From assembly GCA_003427395.1 (NCBI GenBank), contig BFEA01000450.1:569852-614576 (forward strand): 44,725 nucleotides of DNA. Direction: 5' to 3'. Source of the DNA: Chara braunii (lineage: Eukaryota > Streptophyta > Charophyceae > Charales > Characeae). Shown one piece after another: positions 1 through 11,417 of this stretch. The notes beneath the pieces were generated by a model, which was not told the origin of the DNA, did no database searches, and saw only the letters and a program-made list of their open reading frames with translations. The position numbers were made by a program, and so were the translations under genes. How positions within the stretch are numbered: the first letter of the stretch is position 1; the number at the start of each line of letters is the position of its first letter.

Positions 1-480
1 CTGTTCGATGCGCGGATCGAACAGTCGTGCGGCGGCATGTGGACCCTGCAAGGAAATCCGAAACGGAAGGCTCGAGGGGGCCTCGTGTCCCGCGCGCCTA
101 CAAATACGAGCGGCGCCCTGGGCATTGACGATGCGTTTTGCGTTTTTGATGGGGAGATGCTGCCCGACGGAAGCCTCGCACCGCCACTGTCGTCAACAGC
201 AGTACCCCGCACAGCTGGAGCGCCATAGCTGGCACAGCCATTCTTCACCGCGCTCGTTTCCTGGCACGGACGCACCCCGCATGCCCTCGCATGTCCCTCC
301 GCCTACCAAGTCGCTGTCCACGTCATATTCGACGTCGTTTCCGCTCTCCTTTCTTGAAAGGCGCGCCCACCACCCCACGCAGTACCCTCGCAAACGCAAA
401 GCACACGCCCAAAGGTCGCCAGAGTGCCGTCACAATTAACGTCGGGGTTCACCACTCGACAGTTTCACACGGTGAGTGCG
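1..480. other. Spacer, no gene recognised
   Basis: Open frames exist on both strands but overlap one another, lack recognisable domains and have no splice or start context. The first 24 bases form a perfect inverted repeat with arms CTGTTCGAT and ATCGAACAG around a 6-nt loop, so the window may begin inside a repeat. Nothing else can be supported. Confidence 0.4.
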
Positions 481-850
481 CACGCAACCGGGACGTATGT
501 GTGCATGTGCGCACGTGCGGGCGGGTTTTGTGACGATATGCTCGCGCAGATCGAAAGAGTTTGTGTCTGCATGTGTGCGGGTGGGCGTGTGTGTGTGTGT
601 GTGTTTGTGTGCGAGTGTGTGTTTGCGCGTGCTTTATTGTGTGCATGTGTGTTCGAGTGCGTGTTCCATTGTGTTTGTATTTCTATGAAGTGTGTGCCAC
701 ACGCGTGAGGCAGGATCGTGTGCGTGTCTGTACCTGAGGGGCGTGTGTGTGTGGGCGCCGTGTGGCGGCGCGTGTGTGCGTGTGTGTGTGTGTGTGTGCA
801 TGTGCCTGTCTGTGCATATTTGTTAGCGTGTGTGTGTGTTCGTGCACATT
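481..850. repeat. TG-rich microsatellite tract
   Basis: Impure runs of GTGTGT interrupted by GCATGTGC and GCGTG words, densest at about 587-660 and 740-835. The long cysteine/valine frames and histidine/threonine frames read across it are artefacts of the dinucleotide repeat. Strand is undefined. Confidence 0.85.
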
Positions 851-1044
851 GAGCGCGGGGAGATGCGCGCGAACGTGCGCGGTCAGGGACATGGTTGCCA
901 CTTCGATTCCCGGAATGGTGCTTCGCTTGTGTGTGGATGTGTGAGGAAAGCATCAAAAACGATTGCGCTCGTGCTGTGCTCAACCTCATCTTAAGCACTT
1001 GCCACACTCGACTGATCCTGATTAATCCCAATGTCATGTCCGCC

Positions 1045-1500
1045 GATCTGCCCAATGGATGATCAATTGAAACACGCGGTGGCAGTGTCGATACAGCGAA
1101 CGCATCCATCGACCAATCGCGAAACACGATGAGATCACTCGTGATCGGATGATTGATCGTGTCTGTCGTGTCGACGTTATCACCGCGTGTGTGTTGTTTG
1201 TTCTATCGTGTGTGTTCAGACCACTCGTGATCGGATGACCGATCAGATCCATGACAATATGCACACCACACACGTGATGAACCGACCCATCACCAAACAC
1301 AAGCCGACCACTCGCGATCGGGTGATAGATGTTGTTTGCTGCCCCAACAACATCGCCCCTGATCTGCCCAATGGATGATTAACCAATGCACGAGGCGACA
1401 ACGTCTGGATCACAAACGCATCCAACCGACCAGGCAATAGATTACTTGCGATCGGACGATTGATCGTGTGTGCTGCACCGAAGACGTCGCCGCTTGTGTG
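1045..1500. repeat. Diverged duplication, about 310 bp apart, rich in GATC words
   Basis: The word gatctgcccaatggatgat occurs at 1045 and again at 1361. It is followed in both copies by a similar stretch ending near gatcggatgattgatcgtgt (1143) and its relative at about 1450. The two copies are clearly related but diverged. The tract is dense in palindromic GATC/CGATCG words and has no coding signal. Confidence 0.6.
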
Positions 1501-2270
1501 TTTCGATCGTCTCAATGGCAAAACCAAAACACACGCGGCGATGTGCATGTGTGTGTGTGTGCGCGTGTGCATGTGTGTCTTGTATGAGTACCATAACCTG
1601 TTTTTTGTTCCGCCAGGCGATGTGCGTGCGCGTGTTCCCGTGCGTCTGCGTGTGCGAGATGCAACCCGTCGGCGAGCTACCTGTTTATCTAACCACCTGA
1701 AAGTCATCGATCGAACAGTCGATTGGTCGGGGAATCTGCCTGGATCAACTGATTGGCGATTGCTCGACCAGTTGATCAACCACCACACCAACCGCCAACC
1801 TAGCAGCCGATCAATCAGCTGATCCTGGCAGATTTCATAACCAATCAAGTGTTATGTGCACATTGATCGCGGAGAATCCTCAAGGCAAATGATCATGTGC
1901 ACGATCGAAACCCGCGAAGGAATCACACAACCGGTCGGAAAAACGTCGATCCCGATCTGCGAACGGAAAATAAGCACTTCGTCACAATCTTGTTGCACAT
2001 CGAACGTCGTATAACATCGAACCTGGCTCCACATCAAACCTCGACGGGCGTCGAACCTCGTCGGATGTCGAACTTTGGAGGACGTCGGGTCATCGACACT
2101 TGACGGTCACTGAACGGCGAACGTTGAGCAGCCACCACCCCACGCATCACCGGCACAGTCCTTGTGATCGGAACGTGACCGTTCCAATCCGCCAGCACAA
2201 ACTTGGCAGAGCCAACCGAACTGATCGCGCAATCAAACACCGGAAGAATTCCGGATTCCGGCGAGCTTGA
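1501..2270. other. Spacer, no gene recognised
   Basis: TG/CA-rich sequence at 1545-1580 is followed by GATC-rich sequence. Around 1980-2100 there are repeated tcgaac words (catcgaac, acatcgaacc, cgtcgaacc). No domain-bearing frame was found on either strand. Confidence 0.4.
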
Positions 2271-3660
2271 GCAGCTGTTCGAATACGCTTCGCGACCCCG
2301 GACCTCAACCACAGTCGCGGACGTGTGAAGATTTGAAGTCCGCCGGGATCCGAACTTCAAGAAATTGTTGGACGACGAGTTTGGCAGACAGGTGTGTCTC
2401 TCCCACGCAATTTCGCGAAGTTCGGACCCCGATGAACTTAAGGTTTTCGCCTTTCGCAAGACATGTTTGCGGCTCGCCCGCTGGCTTGTGGATCCGAACC
2501 TCGCTTCCACAGTTCCTTGCATAATCGTCAACTCCGGACCTCGGTGAACTTCGGATTCGTGAAAATGCGAAATCCGCCGGGATCCGGACTTCTCCTTCAC
2601 GGTCCTCGCCAAGTTCGGATCCTGGCGAATTTTGCTTTTCGCATTGTGTGGGTTCCGAATGCGGACTTTCTAGCGCCCGGGGGATTGGCACAACTACGGA
2701 TTCGAAAAAATGTGAAGTCCGCCGGGATCCGAACTTCTCACGCACGCCGCACGGCTCCTCGTTCAATCGCCGAGTTCGCTGGTTGTCTCTCTCCCTCGCG
2801 GTTTCGCCAAGTTCGGATCCCGACGAACAACAGGTTCCCGCCTTTCGCCAGACATTTTTGCAGCTCACTTGCCCTCCCGTGGATTTGAACCTCCCGTGCC
2901 CGGTTCCTCGCACGTTCGCCAAGTTCGGAACCCAGCGGACTTTGGATTCGTGAAAATGCAAAGTCCATCGGGATCCGAATTTCTCGTGAACGGTTCCGCG
3001 TGCACTCGTCAAGTTCGGACCCAGACGAACTTCGCTTCCCGCATGGTATGGGTTCTGATTGTGGGCTTTCTTGTGCCCGGTGGTTTGCCACAACTTTTGT
3101 TTCACAAAAATGCGAAGTCCGTCGGGATCCGAACTTCTCGTGCACGGTTCCTCGTCCCATCGTCAAGTTCGCCGGCTGTGTCTCTCCCGCGAGATTTCTC
3201 CAAGTTCGGATTCCGGCGAACTTGAGATTTCCTCCTTTCACAATTCATGTTTGCGGCCCGCCTGCTGGGCCGTGCATCTTAAACTGCCGTGCACGGTTCT
3301 TCGGACAGTCGTCAATTCCGAATCCCGACGAACTTCAGATTCGATAGAATGCGAAGTCCGCTGGGATCCGAACTTCTCGTGCAAGGTTCCTCGTGCGGTC
3401 ATCAAGTTCGGACCCAGGCGTAATTGAATTTTCGGGTGGTGTGGGTTCTGACTGTGGGGTTTTCTGCCGGCCGATGGATAGCCACAACTTCGGATTCTTA
3501 ACAATGTGAAGTCCACTGGGATCCGAACTTCAAGAAATTTTGGGACGACGAGTTTGAGAGACACCTTTGTCTCTCCCGCGCAGTCTCGCCAAGTTCGGAT
3601 CACGGCGACCATGAGGTTCCCACCTCTCGTGGGACATGTTTGCGGCTGGCCGGCCGGCCG
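2270..3660. repeat. Tandem array, period about 395 bp, built from a 24-bp palindrome
   Basis: The palindrome has arms GAAGT(T/C)CG and CGAACTTC around the core CCGGGATC. It occurs at about 2335, 2417, 2527, 2569, 2610, 2714, 2808, 2920, 2959, 3010, 3114, 3201, 3313, 3353, 3403, 3508 and 3590, in both orientations. The orientation pattern F-R-R-F-R repeats, with unit starts at 2335, 2714, 3114 and 3508. Spacer landmarks repeat in step: a gccacaact word at 2686, 3088 and 3481, and a tgtgggttc-like word near 2646, 3048 and 3441. About 3.4 units are present. Open frames here come from the repeat and are not genes. Confidence 0.85.
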
Positions 3661-3822
3661 GCAGATGTGAACACCGACCAAGTCGACCGCCCGAAATCAG
3701 ATCTTCGAGCGTGCGCTCCGTCTGATGCCATGGGTCGCAGATCGTGAAACACGACGTGTTTACGAGTGGCTCCGTGCCCGTGTGTGTTGTTTGGCATGTG
3801 CGCGTGGTGTGTAAGGTGCGTA

Positions 3823-4830
3823 ATGGAGGCGACCTTCTCGACACCACGAATCGTGGAGCCGATCTTCTCAACACCACAGACCATGAGTCCCGAGACGCAC
3901 ATTCGCTTGGCAGAACCGTTTCCTCCTTGCGCGAGATTCGTGCGGTATTTCAACGGTGTAACTACGATCCACGGAGCGACCACAGAGGACTTCACCGAGG
4001 ACCCCTGGATGACCGTCGTCCCGTGCCTGGAGGGGCATATTTATGGCTGGTGCGATCGGAATTGGGCCACGATGGAGAGTCGTTATCCTTGGGCAAGCCA
4101 GTACAAGTTCGCCAACATGTTGGAGTTCAGGAACCTCATCCCGGTGTCTGACGCTGTCCTCGGACACAAGTTCCTGAACCACATGCGCAGAGCACTGGGC
4201 TGCATTAGCCGCCATTTCAGCCGCCTCGAGTGCCACTACATCAGGTCGTCGCCACGAACTTGGGGAGGCCCGCGGAAACAAGAGTTGGTGGACTGCGCTC
4301 GCCACTGCTCATTCCTAGAGCAGTACCCGCTCCGGTGCCCCGGGAATTCTCCACAAGTTGTGTCATACTGTTGTGTGCGATTGATTGTGTCCGGGTCTGA
4401 TTTCGCCAGAGTTCTATGTGTTGCTGCTTCGAACAAGAGCAGGAAACTCGTTGATGCAGTTGTGCTTGTATCACACAACGAGGTGGTGATTGAGGGGTCC
4501 AAATTCGTGGCGACGTGCGAGCCTGAACGTGTAGATGGGTGGCGTGATTTGGTTATAGCAGGGCGGGTCCAAAACTTTTCGTTGCATCGTGAGGTCGAGG
4601 AGAAAGTGTGCGATATACGGGACTGTATAGGGAATTCCTTAGCACGACTGAGAGTGTTTGTTAGGATGAAATACATGTCCATCTTTTTCGAGAGGGCATC
4701 GGTAGACGAACCGCAGATCCACGTATACGGATCGTCAATGAATGCTTTGTATGGCTTCGGTTCACGACGTCGTTCCAGGGGAACCCCGAATGTCGACACA
4801 TCTGAACGGGTGGTCAGTCCTGGTGTTTGA
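3823..4830 (+). CDS. Hypothetical protein, about 335 residues, unrecognised
   Basis: One uninterrupted frame runs to the TGA at 4828-4830. I chose the ATG at 3823 because upstream in-frame sequence is cysteine-rich and translates TG-rich DNA, while after this ATG the composition becomes protein-like. A short internal repeat follows it: TFSTPRIVEP then IFSTPQTMSP. The middle carries hydrophobic/aromatic stretches (WMTVVPCLEGHIYGWC near residues 63-78) and many cysteines. I see no known domain, signal peptide or membrane helix. It lies between two palindrome-bearing spacers. The next block to the right (6597) begins just after a splice-acceptor-like sequence, so this ORF may be an upstream exon of that gene. 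This is inference. The downstream end (GSRRRSRGTPN) is weakly protein-like and may run into intron. Confidence 0.4.
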   Translation: MEATFSTPRIVEPIFSTPQTMSPETHIRLAEPFPPCARFVRYFNGVTTIHGATTEDFTEDPWMTVVPCLEGHIYGWCDRNWATMESRYPWASQYKFANMLEFRNLIPVSDAVLGHKFLNHMRRALGCISRHFSRLECHYIRSSPRTWGGPRKQELVDCARHCSFLEQYPLRCPGNSPQVVSYCCVRLIVSGSDFARVLCVAASNKSRKLVDAVVLVSHNEVVIEGSKFVATCEPERVDGWRDLVIAGRVQNFSLHREVEEKVCDIRDCIGNSLARLRVFVRMKYMSIFFERASVDEPQIHVYGSSMNALYGFGSRRRSRGTPNVDTSERVVSPGV

Positions 4831-4954
4831 GGGAAAAAAAGGGAGAGGTATGAGATGCTGTTTTGCTGCCTATAACATCATCAGTGGAGGGAGGTGTGAT
4901 TGGCAACAGTTGCTAGTAGACGCCACACCGCGAACTTGTCGTGCAAATCCCTGA

Positions 4955-6596
4955 TCGTCGTTTAGTTCAACGACCAACGAAAATCATGTTGGAGGTCTAT
5001 CTCTGACGCCGTCTCCTTCACTGTCACGCCCCGGCGAAGTTTGTATCCCGTCGAACTACGCGTTTTCGGCTGTGCGTTGATTTGGCTTCGGTACTGTTGG
5101 CGTCGGGCGGGCCGCAAGAACCAGCGAGGCCCACGGGCAGGGTCTTGCTTGAGGCCGCAGGCCCGTCCGACCAGCCTTCGAGCTACGAGTGCTTGCCGGA
5201 GACCAAAATCCAGCCGGGCGCAACGTTAAAAAAGGATATGCGACCAGTTCCGCCTGGGCACGTTCGCGATCCGAGACAGCCGCCAACCAAACTTCACAAA
5301 CACTATCCGTGTTCGGTTGTCGCTCGTCCACCATCGACATGTGCCAAACAGTCAATCATTGTAGTTGTGAAATGCCAAAAGCACTCTTAGGGATCCCAGC
5401 CGCAGAGTTCGACGCTGGCCGGACAATTATGAAGTTCTTCCTCCAACACCTTGCTCGGACCCCAACTTGCGGCTAACCTCATACGTGATCCAGTATTTCT
5501 CTCTGTGTGTCTTTCTTGCAGCGTCCTTAAGTGCGGATCCCGGCGAACTTCCTGTGACGCATGTCTACTGGACAGGCACTGGTCTTCCTGATCCCCCGTG
5601 GATTGCGACAACAGTTCCTGTCCGCCCTGCTCCACGCGTTTCGTTCTGCCCCACCAGGGACCCATATCATGTTGTCACGATTGCTGCACATATCAGAAGA
5701 AGTTCGGATTTTGGGGAACTTATCCTTCTCAACCTGCCTCTCATGTTTGTGTGGCATTCCCAGGTTGTGGTTGAGTCCACGGATCGTGTGTCTCTGACGC
5801 CGTCTCTGCCTGTCGCATCGTCCTGAAGTTTGGATTCCGGCGAACTTCACGTTTCGGGAGGTGCGTTGGTTTGTCTTCGGACATGCCCGTCCGCTGGTTC
5901 GCACACCCCCCCCGGCGACGGGGAGAGTCCGTCTCCGACTTCTGGTTTTGATCAAATGCAATTGCGGAGTGTGTTCGCTCGAGAACGGTTATGGAACGCC
6001 GATTACATAGGCTGGTTGTTTCTCTCTTTCTTTCGCACCATCTTTTAGTCGGGACCCGGGTGGACTCCGCGTGCTAGTCTGTCCGGGCTCCGAGTGCTGG
6101 GCGGAGGACACTGCACCGTCCAACGCGAGCTTCGAACATGACCTCCCGTTCATTCCCCTTGTGGTCGGCAATCGTGTTTCGGAAATACCGATGTGGTTGT
6201 CGCCCGGCCGCATGACGTGTGTCCCCTTTTAAAGATTGATCTCGTTGCAGGTAAGAGGTCTGTCTCTAACGTGCAGTCCTTTGGTTCGGATCCCGGCAAA
6301 CTTCTCGATTTTCCCTATGCGTTGGTTTGTCTTCGTTCTTCCGGTGCGCCGTCTGCCGCATAAACGGCGCTTGATCCCCGACACTCTGCCTCTGGGCCTC
6401 ATGCACTATTGAAATTCGGATTCCGGCGAACTACTCATTCTAGCCGTTCCGAAGTTGGGTTCCGGGGTGTCTTTGCGTGCGGATTTTGCTAAGCAAGAGC
6501 CTGCGTTGCAGTGTGCCGACGGCTGTTTTGTTCCTGATGTATTTTCCTAGACGTTGACTGCATGGTGTGTTGTATGATTTGGATTGTCGTTCGCAG
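4955..6596. repeat. Spacer with dispersed palindromes, possible long intron
   Basis: No credible gene. Copies of the 24-bp palindrome, mostly degenerate, occur at about 5036, 5528, 5699, 5825, 6282 and 6411, nearly all in the orientation reading GTTCGGATCCC then CGAACTTC. A second shared landmark (tgcgttg(a/g)tttg(g/t)cttcg) follows the palindrome at about 5072, 5861 and 6320, so this is another, more decayed repeat block. The right border gattgtcgttcgcag at 6582-6596 resembles a splice acceptor, consistent with this tract being an intron of the neighbouring gene. Confidence 0.5.
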
Positions 6597-9500
6597 ACAG
6601 GCTGTCTTCTTCAAAGGGCAAGGTGGAGCCAACGGGGACCTCCAGGAAGGCATCCGGAAAAGATTCCACGAGGAGGTCGTCTACTGCCACGAAAGGGTGG
6701 TCGAACCATGCGAAGTCGAAATGGTTCATCGACTGGTGCTGTGGAGACGCTTCCAACCCCACTACGCAGCCATGTGGTCCTGCCATCTTCGTCGATGACG
6801 GCAGAAGGCGTCGAGTGCTTGGGGCCGTCTTGGGGTGGGAGGACGCGAAGGGGGGCCGACGACATTTCCGTATGGAAAACGTTTATGGCTCCAAGGGCAA
6901 CGTCATTGCCAATTCGAAAGGGGTGTTGTTGGACCTCGAATTGTGTGAGGGGTTCGGAGCGGGTGCTGTGGACACCCCGTTCTACAGAGAACTCGTTCTC
7001 GGGGGTGGTTTTGTTTTGGCGCATGCGTTTTTCGACATGCTGGAGGACAAGAACATCGTTCTCGACGTCCCCTGCGACGTCGGCCCCTCCCTGGAGCTCT
7101 CGTTGCCGTTCAGGCTGTGCGGCGGTTGCGAGTCAAGCGGGGCGGGGGCGGAAGGCGGTGATCTGGGTTCTGGTCCAGCTACTCAGCTGCACCGTGGCGA
7201 GAGTCGGGGACAGTTCGACAACAGCGAGGACGAGGGGCCTGCAGCGCCGTTGAGGGACACGCGGCGGTCTGTGTTGTCTATTTCAGGGGTCGACATTGGC
7301 GATCCGGTTCAACGAGAGAGTGCGGAACCTATAGGAAAGGTGGCAGCCTCTTCGGAGGCCGACTTGGAGGCGAGCGAGGGCCAGAGTGTGAATGAGGTAA
7401 CCGCGGGCGGCCAGGGCACGCAAGGCACTCCGCAAAAGAGGAAGGGGGATCGCACAGACGAGTTCGTCGGTTCTACGAAGAAGCTGAAGAGCAAGGCCCC
7501 CAAGACTGCGGGAGAGAAACACAAGGGGACCGAGGGGGAGCAGGGCCGGCAGGTTGCCAAACGGCCGGCTTCGAGACAGAAGCAGCCTGCGTCTGGAACG
7601 TCTTCTCCACCGACGAAAAGGCCTCCAATCGACGTCGACGCCGGGAACTTCCTCGAGTACAAAGACAGCGTTCGAACAAAGAGGGAGTTCGAGGTTAGCC
7701 CTGCTCAGGTCGTCGACCTCGGAGAGTGGGAGGACCTGTACAACCAGCGGTCCCTGGATCCCGTGCTCGTGGAAGGGATCAAAGAAGCGATGCGGTTGGC
7801 GTTCGAAAACAAAGCGCAGTCTTACGATTTGCCTACCTTGAAGCTGGCACCACTGGGGCTTGATAAACCGACTCCGGGGAGCAAGGCAGAACGTCTGAGG
7901 CCGGAGGATTGGAGGGATGAGCTGGCGGGGCAATACTACTACTATGAGTGTGTGGGCAGCACAACGCGGCTGCAGCGAGGTCGCTGCTCGGCAGCGAGGT
8001 GGCCAGGAAATACAATTTTGAGCGGTGTCCTGCACGAATGTTCTACTTTTCGGACGACGACTTCGAAGGGTACTTCCTTGTCAGTTCCCAGGATAACAAG
8101 AAGGACCTGAAGGCGCCCCCGAGACAGCTGAAGCTGTCAATGAAAGACATTAGGTGGCAGTGGAAGCGCGACGGGTGCCCGCGTGCTGTTAAGGGAAACC
8201 CCAGCGAAAAACAGGCTCAGGTCTGAAAGTGGCGTGAATTCTGTGAAGTCGTGCTCAATATGACGCCGCACAACAACTTGTGGACGCTGGCAGATCAGAA
8301 GGGCCACGACCCCATCAGGAAGCAAGGCGCTGCCCTGCGTTCCTATTTCCCGCTGGCGATGGCAGGGGAGAACGTATGGAAACTGGCCGTCGAGTTTTTC
8401 GATAAATGGGAGACTGGTAGATTGCTCGGCCACGACGGCGCAAAGTGGATCATGCGGAAGAAGAAGTTCAAAAATGTGAAGCCCGGGGTTGCCTACGTCG
8501 AGAACGACAAGACGGGCAGGAAAGAGGTCGTGTACAACGTCCCTGTGGACCCACCGACAAAGAAAGGCAAAAAGGAGAAAGAGGAGGGCGACTGGTTCGT
8601 GGCACTTCGTGCAAGTGCCTGAGCCAGACGCACATTGTTGGAAAGCGATGGAGTCGCTGACTGCCAACGAGAAGTGCCGCGTCCTGAAGAAGGTTCTCGC
8701 TTGCGAGGTGGTTTGGGTCCAGGCCGGCTCCGCGACGTTGGCGAAGCTTGGGAAGCTAAGCGTCCAGGACATGGTTCATTTGGTGAAGTGCGACCGGGTG
8801 CTGGTGCGTCTATGGAACTACTACCAGTTCAAGCACGAGAAGAGGCCGGAGGTGCCCGTTCTTGAAAACAAGGTCCGCAATTTTCAAACAGTTTGAGAGT
8901 CATGGTTTGGATGCAGAGTTGTGGGACGGGAGCAAGAAAAACGTCGCTGACTCCTCGTTATTCAAGGACTGCCCGCCTTACATGGGCTGCGACGACGACC
9001 AATTCATCGAGGCGATGGAGAAGTTGGCCGATCACAAGAAGCTGTCCATCGAATGGAGGAATAAGGTCCTGTCCGTGTTGACTGGCAGTAGACTGAAGAG
9101 TTGCGAGATCGCGCATGCCAAAGGAATTGTGCACATAAAATGGAAAGACACGGACGACGTGACATCCATCATGCCATTCGGCAACGACCCCTTGGAGACA
9201 GACATAAGGTGTGCAGAGGTGAAGGAGGCGGTGGTTGCCACAAACAGTCACACGTTCGTCCTCAATCTCTGGGAACCGGTGGACCTGAAGCTGTGGAAAC
9301 CGCAAGCGTTCGACACTCTGGATTCCCAGCTTCGGACGTGGTGTCCGTCGCAGTGGACGCTCGTCGTTTTCGTCCCGCGGCAGCAGAACCTCTCGTTTTT
9401 GGCTAGCATGAACCACCTTTCTTTCGTGAAGCTGCTGAAAGGGAAGTGGGTGAGGAGGAGTCAACAAAAGAAAAGCTTCCCCGTCGGGAATAATTTGTAT

Positions 9501-11183
9501 GGAAGACGATCGGATGTACATACTCTTCAAAGGCGACGATTTGCGCGCTAACACGTCCGTCGTCTACGAGGGAAAACTGCCGCCTGCCGCCGCTGCTGCA
9601 GTGCGGCTGCCGCAGAAGGTTACGCAAACGGATGTGTCCGACATCCCGTTCAACCCTTGCGATTGGTCGCATGTCTCGCCTACGCGTCGGGGCAGTGTGT
9701 ACGGGGACATGGAACGCAACCCCATGCAATTCGTTAATCTTCTCGAGTCCGTCACCAAAAAGGGGGAGGGTGTAGTCTTCCTCGGGAAGCCACACGCACG
9801 ATCCGTGTGGGAAGTGCTGAAGGCAGGACGACACGTCATCGCAGTGGAAGGGAACTCCGAGCTCTTGCAATTTACAATTGATCTCGTCAGAAGCGAGGTC
9901 AATTCGGGTGCCCACATTTGCGAGTTCATGGTCATCAACGAGTCTCGCCCTCGCGCGTGGAACAACAAGACGGACATGTGGTTCAAGTTGAGTGCGAGAA
10001 AGCGAAACAAGATATACGACTTCTTGTTCCTGCAAACGCGGCCCAAGAGAGACACTAACGCCGAGTACGTGCGCCGCAAGGACCACATGTTCACGCTGCT
10101 CGACAACTACCACGACGCCTCCCGCATGAACACAAAGACCTTCCTCGAGAGGTTGCAGTCCCTGTACTTCGTGGAGTCAGAGGAGGAGTTGACGTTCGGC
10201 AGTTACTCGTCCTTGATCTCCACGGAAGGCGAGGAGACCACCGGCATCGAGTTCGACGCGACCGCGAACGAGGAGGGCAGCGACACCGAAAGCCTCGACC
10301 TGCAGTACGACCCGCATCCCGGGCAGCACACAACAGGGTCGTCCTTCGCAGGTCCGTCAACAAGCCCGACATCCCTCGTGTCACCGATGGCGAAAGCGGC
10401 GCCTGACACTACCTCGATGAAGTTGCTGCAGAGAATGCAAGCTCTGACCTCCGGCCATCTCTCACTGCGTCCCGGGTCTGACATCCCGGCCGATCATCTG
10501 TCTTGGAAGGATGCCAACATTAACTTCCGGCCTGAGCCTCAAAGTCGTTCCACGGAGGCGGACTGGGGCCATGACATGATTTGGCATCCAGGAGTCATCC
10601 AGCCGGCGATCCAAAAGGGTGAGTGGATCGTGGCCGTCGCTGTCCCGGACGGAGGATGGATGCCCCTCCCTCGCGGGTCGAAGTCTGACTTTCTCGACGT
10701 CGTTAGAATTGTGGTCCTCGAGAAAGTGAGGGCCGAGAACGACTCTTTCGCACCCGAAGACGTGTCCGTCATTTCCACAGCCGGGCGATTGTTCGCCGAA
10801 CTTCAGGACAAGTGCTGGTTGGAGCTGGCGGAGGACTACTACGACCTCATTACGAGCCCCTTGAAGGGAAGGGTGGACTGGAAAATCCCCCCTCCCAGTG
10901 GGACGCATGTAAGTACAGGGTCCCGGGGACCGGACGGTGGGAAGAACGAGGGCGACGAGGCTGGTGGCGGCAAAGGAGTCCCGCCTGGTTCGGAGGGCGG
11001 GTCTCAGGGTGACACCACGACAGCGGAAGGCAGCGGCGGGGTGGCGGGGGAGGCCTTCGGGCGTCAGAAGTCTACCGGTCCCGGTCCGGCAGGCTCGGCA
11101 CAGTAAGCGGACGTGCCCACTTCATCCGCCGGCTCGGTGATGGCGGCCTTGGTTGCTCTCCGTGCCGGCTCGGTCGAAACGTT

Positions 11184-11207
11184 CAAGTCCGCCGGGATCC
11201 GAACTTC
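11184..11207 (+). repeat. 24-bp palindrome inside the coding frame, copy 1
   Basis: A near-consensus copy of the dispersed palindrome lies in the open frame downstream of the TAA at 11104. Being 24 bp, it adds exactly eight codons, read as KSAGIRTS (preceded by F), and leaves the frame open on both sides. Its 5' arm is CAAGTCCG and its 3' arm CGAACTTC. Confidence 0.85.
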
Positions 11208-11393
11208 AATGCTTGCAGAGCGGACAAAGAGGACAGACGTGCAGAGCCTGTCAGGAGTGGGGGTGGCGAGTCGTGATCCCAAAATAGACAGCGGTGCGGT
11301 GAGGGACGGGACTGCGCCGCCTGCGGGGGATCGCCAACCGCTTCGGTCGGAGCGAGAGGGTACGTGGGGAGGGCCCGGCGACAGGGAGACGGC

Positions 11394-11417
11394 GAAGTTC
11401 GCCGGGATCCGAACTTC
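11394..11417 (+). repeat. 24-bp palindrome inside the coding frame, copy 2 (perfect arms)
   Basis: This is the cleanest copy in the window. The 8-nt arms GAAGTTCG and CGAACTTC are perfect reverse complements around CCGGGATC. It again adds whole codons to the acidic-linker frame, read as KFAGIRTS, about 210 bp from copy 1 and in the same phase. Confidence 0.9.

Noticed and set aside
449-901. Cys/Val- and His/Thr-rich open frames around 450-1100
   Set aside because: They translate TG/CA dinucleotide repeats on both strands.
2335-2358. The GGATCC core as a restriction-cloning scar
   Set aside because: The core is embedded in a conserved 24-bp palindrome repeated with natural divergence and in two orientations, not at construct junctions.
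2034-3681. Long minus- and plus-strand frames across 2.0-3.7 kb
   Set aside because: They recur with the 395-bp repeat unit and translate the palindromes (RRTS, GIRTS words) in every frame.
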